Source: Shewanella sp. VB17 (GTDB lineage Bacteria; Pseudomonadota; Gammaproteobacteria; Enterobacterales; Shewanellaceae). From it: a DNA stretch of 64,000 nt. Under the pieces are notes generated by a model that made no database searches, was not told the origin of the DNA, and saw only the letters and a program-made list of their open reading frames with translations. Positions 31,014 through 38,836 of the stretch are shown here, in pieces. The position numbers and the translations under genes were made by a program. Location: contig NZ_JABRVS010000001.1 of NCBI RefSeq assembly GCF_013248905.1, positions 1,302,001 to 1,366,000 on the forward strand, given 5' to 3'. The stretch's first letter is position 1. Every line of letters starts with the position of its first letter.

Positions 31014-34000
31014 ATGAAGTTTTTTTCAAATGCTTTCAATTTCCCTGAAGATATTTCTCAAGGTGTTAACTTACGTACTGGAACATATACTCAAAAAATT
31101 AAAATAGGCTCTGTTTTTAGTCATGATTTGAATGGTCCTAATATCGATCTACATTTAGCCTTTAATCAACTTAGTAGTTATGATCAAGGCTTTGGAGTGG
31201 GCTGGGAACTTAATATCTCGCGTTACAACCCCGATGAAAATTCATTAGTATTAAGTAATGGAAAGCGATTTTATGCTTATGTAGACTTTGAATATAATAC
31301 AGTTTTACTTCCTGAATTAAAGAGTAACGAGTTGCGAGTCGAAGTCATCACCTTCGAACAGAAACATATTACTGTATTTAATGTAACTAATTCAAAAAAA
31401 GGTATTCGGATAATTTATAAAGATGGCACTATAGAATATTTGAATGCACAGGGGGTAATGGTAGGCATTGAGAATAGTGACGGGAGGATGCTTTCATTTT
31501 TTTGGGAGCATGAAAAAGCGTTATGTAGACTACATAAGATAGGAAATAGCTTAAGTATTAATTATGAGGCGTCATGTATTTCTGTTGTTAGTAATATACA
31601 GCATAAATCTACTTCTACAGTCAGGCTGTTCCTGATGTTATTGAATAATAAGTACATATTGCAAGAAGTTAGATTGCAAAATGACGATAGTTATAAGTTT
31701 TTAATGGAAAATTATGCCTCAGATTTTTATATTATTTCCTCTTGTATCAGTCCTAATGGTCTACGGCATGTATTAAAGTATACGCAGCTAACAGGGATAG
31801 AAGGTCTGAAGATACCATTATTGGCGGTAAAAAATATCAGTAGTGGTGATGACGGTTCCAATCAGTCTATGGTAAGGGATTTTTCTTATTCAGATAATAA
31901 TTTTATCGGTTATGGTGGCGTTGACTCCCAAGTATTACCTATTATGTTTAGTTCTCATTCAGATCCAATTTATCAATGTCAGCTTAATTTTAATTATATT
32001 GTTACTGAAAGAGTAGGTAACATCAATGTGCAACGTGAATATAATAAATTTCACCTTTTGAAAACTGAATTGTATTATGAAGATGTTGTTGCTACAGGAC
32101 GTTGTTTTAAAAAATTGGAATATATTTATTCAGCGTGGAAACAAAAAGATTTTTCAACCCTCAATATTAACTATCATTTACCTAGATATATCTTAACTAC
32201 ACACCTTAAAAATGGCCAAAGGCACGAGCAGGAAAAATTTTTTAATTATGATGAGTTTGGTAATTTATTATATGAAACTCATCCACAATACAATATGCAA
32301 TATGAATATTATCCGGTGGCTGGAGAACAGGGCTTATGCCCACCAGACCCTGATGGTTTTGTACGTCACATTAAAAGTAAAAAAAAGCTTTGTGATAAAG
32401 GGCAAGTAAAAAGCGAAGTTATATATGAATATCAATACCTTGGGCAGCGTCTCATTGCAATATCAAAAGAAACAAATGGCCCCCATATGGTGACATATTC
32501 GTATGACCAAACAATCTCTCAATTACAGGGGACAAGATTTGGTATGCTCCAGCTTAAGATGGAATTTATGGCAGGCGAGCTTTGTCGAATTTATTACTTT
32601 CAGCTTACAATTATCAATTATCAATGGTTATTAATGGAGACCTGTATTAGTCACGATGGTCAAAGACGTGATACATCCATCTCTAAAGATATTGGTCGAG
32701 GACTCATTACCTCTGTGACTCATGAAAATGGGCAAAAAGATGAATTTATTTATGATGAGCTTAATCGCATTGTGAAAAAAATATTTAATCAGTCACCCCC
32801 TCAGCGCATAGAAATCCTGAGTTATCGGAACCTAAATCGAATTCATCAAGTGACTCATCCAAATGGACTCACAGATGAAATTGAATATGATGTTTTTGGT
32901 CGAACAGTAGCAAAAAGAGCGGGTCTTGCTGATGGTAGCTGTTTTGAATATTTAACCATTGAATATGATAATCAAGACAGACCAGTATTAGAAATACGAC
33001 AGGATCGATCAGAGGTACAACCTAATCTACGTATTCGTAAAGAAACTCGTTACGAATATAATGTACAAGGTGATTTGAAGAAGAAAACCAACCCTGATGC
33101 TTCTTATGAAATGATGAGTCATGATTATCTAGAAAATACAAAAACAAAGTCTCTTTTTGATAAGGAAGATAATTTCATCAATCAGGTGATTAGCTATTTT
33201 AATGATGCTGGAGATCTGACAAAAATAGAATCTTTTGATAGAAATAAATCGCTTCAAAGTATCGAAAGTATGGAATATGACAGCTTTGGTCGAATCGTTG
33301 CTCGCACCTCAGTACTGGGTGAGAAAGTCACGATCTTGTATGATTGTTTTGACCGTGTCGAACAAGAAATAAGCTCATCGGGAATAATAAAAAGAACAGA
33401 ATATAATCGTTTTACTCCTGACAATTTACCAATAAAAATATATATTAATTCAGAGTTGATTGCGATGAATCACTATGATGGGTTGGGTAGATTAATCAAA
33501 GAACGTGTCGATGGTTTTGATCTAGCTTATGATTATTCAGATTCAGTGATAACAACTCGCCCTACCAAAAAAACTATCCCTAATGGGGTCGACATATTGA
33601 TGAATTATGATCTTCATAATGGTGAGCGCATTTATGAAAGCTGTATCTACAATGGCAAACAGGAAAAAAAATCATTTAGCTATGATGCTACACATCATCA
33701 TATGACAAGTTCACGAAACCATATTTCAGACAATACTTATTTTTATACAAATAATGGATTTTTAACGGCAGCACAACTGAACCATGTATCTTCTGTCCCA
33801 GGTGATACCATAACAGGTTGCAGTTTACATTATTCACAGACATTTATGGGTAAGCGAACCTCAAGGCAAGTCAATTTAAATCATGATGTTTATCAGGGGT
33901 TCGATGAAACGGTATTTTATGATGATTTAGGGCGAGTTAATATTGTATATTTTGGCATACAAGAAAAAAAAATAAGGGTCAATATTGTTTATGATGAACT

Positions 34001-34964
34001 GAGTCGTCCAAAGAAAATCATAACTTCAGAGCAAGATTGTTATGACAATCCTGTCTTGCTTATTAAAGAGTTGGATTATGATGATTTTGGTCGCCCAATA
34101 TCAGTGAAATATTCCACCTTTAATAATAAGCCAATAGTGAAAGCTAACATTGCCTATAATGCCGCCGATAAGCTCGAAAGGTTAGAGGTGACCTTAGAGA
34201 GAGATCCTAATCCACATTACAGTGAAGTATATCGTTATGATAAAGCGGGACGCATGGTTGAATATCAACCCAGTGCTCGAATTACTAATGAATACAAACA
34301 GCAAATAGTTAAAGAACAAATACGCTTCGATGAAAAAAATAACTTGCTTAGTAAAACTTCGTATTTTCACAATGATTATAATGAAAAATCTTATCATTAC
34401 ACCCCAGGCTATCCATTTCAGCTGAGTTCAATCACTAATACACATAGTGATTATCCAACGACGACCCATATTAACTATGATGCACAAGGTAATGTGAGTA
34501 GCGATCAAAATGGGCTCCTATATACGTATAACTATACCAATCAATTGTCAAAAATTTATCAAGGGACCGATGAAACAATACTTGCTGCTTATGATTATGA
34601 TGCACAAGACAGGCTAGTGTGTTTGTCAAAGTTTGATACTCAGGGGCAGCTATTGCACATCAATAAACGTTTTTATGGTGAAGAGCAATTAGTATTTGAG
34701 TATGTAGCTCTTAATCGCACTGACGATCCCGTCAATTGGACTGGGTATCATCGAGTCTTGGATGAACTCATCTTTACTAGCCAAAAAAGTTCACAACATC
34801 TTGGGTTGGAATTTTATCTTAACTTACCCAATGGTACTCCCATCGCATCGGTGATTTTTCCAAAAGGGGGAAGCTATCAGCGTCAAGCTAATATTAGGAT
34901 CCATACGAGTACACCTTATGGTTACACAGCCTCGGGAGTACGTTTTCCTATCACTGCTTTTTAG
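31014..34964 (+). CDS. RHS/YD-repeat protein (shell part, without core and toxin domain)
   Basis: A 1316-residue protein. The N-terminus VNLRTGTYTQKIKIGSVFSH followed by FGVGWELNISRY matches SpvB/Rhs-like proteins. From about residue 420 to 1200 come many YD repeats (for example NYDEFGNLLYETHP, YDELNRIVKKIF, YDVFGRTVAKRA), which fold into the beta-strand shell that encloses a toxic C-terminus in Tc and T6SS Rhs proteins. It has no signal peptide. It stops after TPYGYTASGVRF, where single-chain relatives continue into the RHS core; here that core begins the next gene 29 bases on. The AT-rich composition, unlike the flanking housekeeping genes, suggests transfer. Confidence 0.9.
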   Translation: MKFFSNAFNFPEDISQGVNLRTGTYTQKIKIGSVFSHDLNGPNIDLHLAFNQLSSYDQGFGVGWELNISRYNPDENSLVLSNGKRFYAYVDFEYNTVLLPELKSNELRVEVITFEQKHITVFNVTNSKKGIRIIYKDGTIEYLNAQGVMVGIENSDGRMLSFFWEHEKALCRLHKIGNSLSINYEASCISVVSNIQHKSTSTVRLFLMLLNNKYILQEVRLQNDDSYKFLMENYASDFYIISSCISPNGLRHVLKYTQLTGIEGLKIPLLAVKNISSGDDGSNQSMVRDFSYSDNNFIGYGGVDSQVLPIMFSSHSDPIYQCQLNFNYIVTERVGNINVQREYNKFHLLKTELYYEDVVATGRCFKKLEYIYSAWKQKDFSTLNINYHLPRYILTTHLKNGQRHEQEKFFNYDEFGNLLYETHPQYNMQYEYYPVAGEQGLCPPDPDGFVRHIKSKKKLCDKGQVKSEVIYEYQYLGQRLIAISKETNGPHMVTYSYDQTISQLQGTRFGMLQLKMEFMAGELCRIYYFQLTIINYQWLLMETCISHDGQRRDTSISKDIGRGLITSVTHENGQKDEFIYDELNRIVKKIFNQSPPQRIEILSYRNLNRIHQVTHPNGLTDEIEYDVFGRTVAKRAGLADGSCFEYLTIEYDNQDRPVLEIRQDRSEVQPNLRIRKETRYEYNVQGDLKKKTNPDASYEMMSHDYLENTKTKSLFDKEDNFINQVISYFNDAGDLTKIESFDRNKSLQSIESMEYDSFGRIVARTSVLGEKVTILYDCFDRVEQEISSSGIIKRTEYNRFTPDNLPIKIYINSELIAMNHYDGLGRLIKERVDGFDLAYDYSDSVITTRPTKKTIPNGVDILMNYDLHNGERIYESCIYNGKQEKKSFSYDATHHHMTSSRNHISDNTYFYTNNGFLTAAQLNHVSSVPGDTITGCSLHYSQTFMGKRTSRQVNLNHDVYQGFDETVFYDDLGRVNIVYFGIQEKKIRVNIVYDELSRPKKIITSEQDCYDNPVLLIKELDYDDFGRPISVKYSTFNNKPIVKANIAYNAADKLERLEVTLERDPNPHYSEVYRYDKAGRMVEYQPSARITNEYKQQIVKEQIRFDEKNNLLSKTSYFHNDYNEKSYHYTPGYPFQLSSITNTHSDYPTTTHINYDAQGNVSSDQNGLLYTYNYTNQLSKIYQGTDETILAAYDYDAQDRLVCLSKFDTQGQLLHINKRFYGEEQLVFEYVALNRTDDPVNWTGYHRVLDELIFTSQKSSQHLGLEFYLNLPNGTPIASVIFPKGGSYQRQANIRIHTSTPYGYTASGVRFPITAF

Positions 34965-34993
34965 TGCTAACTAATAATGAATTTTAGAGAGAT

Positions 34994-36199
34994 ATGATGA
35001 GTAGCAATAACGTAATTGTAAAAAACAATGTAAGTAAAGTGAATCTCGTACGTCGTAAATTGATCTTGGGAACCAGTGCAGCAGTTGCGACTTATGCATT
35101 CCCAACGTTGTCCGTTAGTAGATTGATTAATCCACTGCAAGATAACGAAAAAAATATGTGGCAATCTATTCAGGTTCAACTTGGGTTTACTGGGGAGATC
35201 ATTGATAAGCTGGCTTTGCCTACTCCAGTGCAATTTTACCACCTGGGTAATGGTGCTCGCACTTATCAATCGAATATCGGACGGTTTTATAGTATAGATA
35301 AATTAAGTTCTTTTTCTATCGCTGGGATCAATCCTTATGCTTACTGTTTAGGAGATCCCGTTAATTTTAAAGATCCTTCTGGATGCTTAAGTATTCAGGC
35401 CTGGATTGGAATAGGTTTAGGCGTGTTAGGGTTAACCTTGTCAATTATTACTCTGGGGGCGGGAGCATTTGCGGCGAGTGCACTCATTACAGCAGGATCG
35501 CTAGCATCCAGTTATGCGGTGGCGGCAACAGCCTTAAGTGTGACTTCTTCTACTTTAGGGGTCATATCAGCATCTACAGGCATAGCTTCTGCTGCATTGA
35601 GTGAAAGTGATCCGCAAACTTCAGCAACACTTGGTTGGGTTTCTCTAGGATTTGGAGCCGGTAGTATAGCGACAGGATTAGGCAGTTATGCGGCGGGAAG
35701 GGCTGCTTATTCTGGCTATTCATCTATCGTGGTCAAATCGGTAGGAGAATATCCTAGTCGTAATATTGCTGGTGGTATGGCACTTAGCTCGACCGAAATT
35801 AGCGGCCATGGTTTTCCTTTTAATGCGATCAGTAAATTTTCGGGAAAACATTCCATTAATGGTCTGGAATTGGGGCGTATCATTGCACCTTTTCAAAATG
35901 GCAGTAAAGATATCACTCTAACGATTTGTTTTGGTGGCTTTGGTAGCCGAGTATCTACTGCACAACTATTAGCGAATCAAACTGGTAGAACGGTACATGC
36001 TGCTAGAGGTTTTCATCGGGCACTGACAACATCAACGGATATTAATACCCTATTTCATCCATTAACAGGCGGGGCGCGTTTAGCCTCAAATATGGCTGGT
36101 AGTACTTTGTCACATATGACCCGCAGTAGCATACAAAATGCTGCCTCCCTTTATCGCAGCCCTGTACTCGCTGCGCAAAGCCTGACAAATCCACATTAA
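34994..36199 (+). CDS. RHS core plus C-terminal effector-like domain, with twin-arginine-like N-terminus
   Basis: A 401-residue protein. Residues 20-40 read RRKLILGTSAAVATYAFPT, a twin-arginine-like signal. Residues about 59-130 are the RHS-associated core: QLGFTGEII, YHLGNGARTYQSNIGRFYSI, INPYAYCLGDPVNFKDPSG. Glycine-rich hydrophobic segments follow (about 135-235). The last 150 residues hold SGHGF (His272) and TICFGGFGSR (Cys312), then AQLLANQTGRTVHAARG. This His...Cys layout resembles caspase-fold or related cysteine-hydrolase domains in polymorphic toxins, but the match is by eye. Together with the upstream gene it forms a complete Rhs protein split in two. No immunity gene is obvious. 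Confidence 0.8.
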   Translation: MMSSNNVIVKNNVSKVNLVRRKLILGTSAAVATYAFPTLSVSRLINPLQDNEKNMWQSIQVQLGFTGEIIDKLALPTPVQFYHLGNGARTYQSNIGRFYSIDKLSSFSIAGINPYAYCLGDPVNFKDPSGCLSIQAWIGIGLGVLGLTLSIITLGAGAFAASALITAGSLASSYAVAATALSVTSSTLGVISASTGIASAALSESDPQTSATLGWVSLGFGAGSIATGLGSYAAGRAAYSGYSSIVVKSVGEYPSRNIAGGMALSSTEISGHGFPFNAISKFSGKHSINGLELGRIIAPFQNGSKDITLTICFGGFGSRVSTAQLLANQTGRTVHAARGFHRALTTSTDINTLFHPLTGGARLASNMAGSTLSHMTRSSIQNAASLYRSPVLAAQSLTNPH

Positions 36200-36208
36200 A
36201 TATTATAA

Positions 36209-36484
36209 ATTGAGGAACTTTGGTTTAGCCGTGATGGCAATGATCTTCAAATTAACCTTGTTGGAACTGATGATCAGGTGGATATTTCTAATTGGTATTC
36301 TGGTGATAATTATCAAGTTGATCAAATTCAAGTGGGTGATTCGATATTATTGAATACCCATGTAGAGCAGCTTGTAGCGGCTATGGCAAGTTTTGATGTA
36401 CCCAGTAATACAGGAAGTATTGTTCCTCAAGCTGTGAAAGATGAGTTACAACCAATCTTGGTAGAAAGTTGGCAAACGATATAG
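36209..36484 (+). pseudogene. C-terminal remnant of an RTX-type calcium-binding protein
   Basis: The frame is open from 36209, just after an in-frame TAA, and reads ELWFSRDGNDLQINLVGTDD, then VDISNWYSGDNYQVDQIQVG, then IVPQAVKDELQPILVESWQ before the stop at 36484. This is the haemolysin-type C-terminal domain (PF06594-like) that closes large RTX adhesins and toxins and carries their type I secretion signal. There is no start or upstream repeat region, so it is a detached tail of a gene lost here. An ATG-like start at 36278 is inside the domain. Confidence 0.8.
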
Positions 36485-36574
36485 TCAATTTTTTAAGCTA
36501 ATGATAAAAGGCATCTTACTTTAAAACAGTAAGGTCTCTTCTTAGTTTAACCCGCGTAGCATAAATAATAATGA

Positions 36575-36645
36575 GCTACAGAGGCGACTCCTTATACTCT
36601 TTAGAGGTCAAAAATACTTATGCCATGCCAAAGGAGTATCGACAC
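36575..36645 (+). repeat. Fragment of the hairpin-rich repeat (copy 5)
   Basis: actctttagaggtca, then atacttatgcc and aaaggagtatcgacacat, align with the 3' half of copy 3 (17380-17440). The flanks no longer match. Confidence 0.65.
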
Positions 36646-36854
36646 ATACCTTGCTATCGGGCAAGCCCACCATTTACTTACTTTAATAAAATTGACTACA
36701 GGTTAGTCTAATTCACCACCATGCTTGGTAAAAACATTTAATTGAATACATTAGTGCTCTTAATTTGTTGAAATATAATAAAAATATAACTTGGCTTGAA
36801 TTTTGCTTTGTTAAATTTATATCAGGACATCAAATCACAGGAACACTATTTATA

Positions 36855-37520
36855 ATGAAGATGCTAATAAAAAAAATAAGCATAGCAATCCTTAGTAGTA
36901 TCATGGTTGTTTGTGCGGCATTCTCGACCTTGGCGAATACTCAGGTTCAAGCGCATTCAGATAAAATGTTGAATCAGTCCTATGATTACCATGGGCAGCA
37001 AGTGTTGTTAGATTTGGATGTTGGCTCTGCCGAGGTATTTGCGACCGATGAGCAAGATATTCGCATTGAAGTACGAGTTTCTCATTCTCAGAGCAGTTGG
37101 TTTTCACTTTGGACGACAGCAGATCTTGATGATATTGACTTAGAGGTAAAGCAGACATCTAACTACATTAAGTTAAAGTTGAGCGATCAAGATGATGTTA
37201 GGCAGCAATGGAAAATCTATTTGCCACGTCAGGCTGCGATAGATCTCAATGTCGGTGTGGGGAAAATCGAAGTCAATAATATGGAAAGTGATGTGAATAT
37301 CGATTTAGGTGTCGGACATGCCCAAGTGAATTATGGCATCCTCTATGGATCTGTTGCGCTTGAGTCGGGCGTCGGTGAGGTGAATATGGCACATTTGGGT
37401 CGTTTAGTTACTGTTGAGCAAAATTTTGTCAGGCAAGCCTATTACCATAAAGAAGGAGCGGGTTTTGGCCAACTGAGTGTTAATGTCGGTGTTGGTCAGA
37501 TAGATGTAGAGCATTTTTAG
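36855..37520 (+). CDS. Exported DUF4097-like (putative adhesin fold) protein
   Basis: The protein has 221 residues from ATG 36855, preceded by AGGA; the frame opens earlier at 36765 but without a site or signal peptide. The signal peptide runs to about residue 27 (ISIAILSSIMVVCAAFSTLA-NT). The mature protein repeats a VGxGxIxV pattern (LDVGSAEVFAT, LNVGVGKIEVNNM, LGVGHAQVNYG, SGVGEVNMAHLG, NVGVGQIDVEHF), the stacked-strand style of DUF4097/DUF2807 proteins. The cellular role is unknown. Convergent with an EamA transporter across a shared terminator. Confidence 0.72.
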   Translation: MKMLIKKISIAILSSIMVVCAAFSTLANTQVQAHSDKMLNQSYDYHGQQVLLDLDVGSAEVFATDEQDIRIEVRVSHSQSSWFSLWTTADLDDIDLEVKQTSNYIKLKLSDQDDVRQQWKIYLPRQAAIDLNVGVGKIEVNNMESDVNIDLGVGHAQVNYGILYGSVALESGVGEVNMAHLGRLVTVEQNFVRQAYYHKEGAGFGQLSVNVGVGQIDVEHF

Positions 37521-37538
37521 TGAGTGCTTTAATTTCCT

Positions 37539-37578
37539 AAACACAAAAAAGCGCATTTAAATGGGCTTTTTTGTGTTT
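37539..37578. terminator. Bidirectional terminator
   Basis: AAACACAAAAAAGC pairs with GCTTTTTTGTGTTT around a short loop. It provides a T-run on both strands between convergent genes. Confidence 0.85.
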
Positions 37579-37596
37579 AGGTGGGGGGAATACGCG

Positions 37597-38517
37597 CTAA
37601 AGCGAACGTTCACTTGTATTTTTGATTCTTACTGTATTCACATAGGGTAAAATTTGCTGTAGTGCTAGTGCCAGTAAGATGAGACCTAGCCCTAAATAAG
37701 TTGTTTTGGCGATGTTTTCTTGTAGGATCCAAGCGATAAAGCCTATGCTCATTACCGGCGTTATAAATACCATTGTGGTGATACTTGCTGTACGATCTGC
37801 TTTTTTTAGTGCGACTAACCAAAGTACGAAGGTGATGCCCATTTCAAATAGACCCACATAAACCCCTGCAGCTATAGCTTCTACATTCCAGCTTGGTAAT
37901 GCTTGGGTTAGCAATAGGGTGACCAATATAAAGGGAAAGCCAACAAGAAAACTCAATAATAGGCTAACGACAGCGTCGCCCTTGTCCTTAGTATTGATTA
38001 TCCAGTAGAGGGACCAGAGTAAGGTACTGCTTAAAGCCAAGATGACGCCTGTTCCACTATTAAAAGAGAAGTCTGTCAGGTTACCATTGGTAGCAATAAT
38101 GAACACACCTAAGTAGGCAAGTATCGCTGCGGTCATGTCACTTTTACGTAATTTTTGCCTTAACATGGGCACTGATAAGAGCGGCAAAAGTATGGCCCAG
38201 GTATAGTTGAGTGATAATGCCTGCTGAGCGGGGAGCAGATCATAAGCTTTAAAGAGTACCAAATAATAAAGAAACGGATTAATGAGCCCTGTTTGCAGGT
38301 AGAAAAATGGACGTGCGACAAATTGAGTTTTAATTAACCTTCGTTTTCCTTGGATCATAATAATGATACTGAGAGTGAAAATTGAGGTGGTGACGGCGAC
38401 GAATACCAGCTGCAAAGGGGTAAAATGTTGCAGTGCTAGTTTAAATGCAGTGGCAACCGTGGACCACAGACAGACAGCGCCTATAGCGTAAACATAAGCT
38501 TGATTTGATTGTTTCAA
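37597..38517 (-). CDS. EamA/DMT-superfamily transporter
   Basis: A 306-residue integral membrane protein with about ten hydrophobic segments in two homologous halves. The EamA starts are AYVYAIGAVCLWSTVATAFK near the N-terminus and a second half beginning GVILALSSTLLWSLYWIINT. The terminal segment reads YLGLGLILLALALQQILPYV. Family members export amino acids or other metabolites, or import small solutes. No substrate can be inferred from the neighbours (DUF4097 protein, dnaK). Confidence 0.9.
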   Translation of the reverse strand: MKQSNQAYVYAIGAVCLWSTVATAFKLALQHFTPLQLVFVAVTTSIFTLSIIIMIQGKRRLIKTQFVARPFFYLQTGLINPFLYYLVLFKAYDLLPAQQALSLNYTWAILLPLLSVPMLRQKLRKSDMTAAILAYLGVFIIATNGNLTDFSFNSGTGVILALSSTLLWSLYWIINTKDKGDAVVSLLLSFLVGFPFILVTLLLTQALPSWNVEAIAAGVYVGLFEMGITFVLWLVALKKADRTASITTMVFITPVMSIGFIAWILQENIAKTTYLGLGLILLALALQQILPYVNTVRIKNTSERSL

Positions 38518-38718
38518 ATTATTATCCGTATATTAAGCAATGAATAAGAGTAGGGTCGCACATTTTTTATATTGTATACATTATATTCTTTTGCCGGTCG
38601 GATTGTGAGCCGTAAATGATCATGCGCTATTGCGTTTTTTTTGTGTACTCGCCCTTGTAATCGATGTCTCAGTCCCAATATAGGGTGTTAAGGAAAGATT
38701 TTGGATGATTTTAACGCC

Positions 38719-38757
38719 AAGCTAAAGTTTTAAACAAAAGCAATAAAACTTTAGCTT
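38719..38757. promoter_or_regulatory. Perfect 14-bp inverted repeat overlapping the dnaK -35 box
   Basis: AAGCTAAAGTTTTA (38719-38732) and its exact complement (38744-38757) are separated by 11 bases. The right arm overlaps the first bases of the heat-shock -35 element. It could be an operator or an RNA-independent structural element. It is not a CIRCE box, and no T-run follows. Confidence 0.6.
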
Positions 38758-38783
38758 GAAATTGGTTGAATCTATCCCCATAT
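38755..38783 (+). promoter_or_regulatory. Sigma-32 heat-shock promoter of dnaK
   Basis: CTTGAAA (38755-38761), a 14-base spacer, then CCCCATAT (38776-38783) matches the sigma-32 consensus almost exactly. It lies 53 bases before the dnaK ATG. Confidence 0.92.
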
Positions 38784-38836
38784 CTTCATCAGACAATAAA
38801 TTTAGTTTTTATTTAGAAAGATTTCAGGAGCACCAC

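Noticed and set aside
31014..36199. Classic insecticidal toxin complex (TcB-TcC)
   Set aside because: No TcA-like gene is present, and the shell protein is shorter and split just before the core. Only a general Rhs/SpvB-like call is supported.
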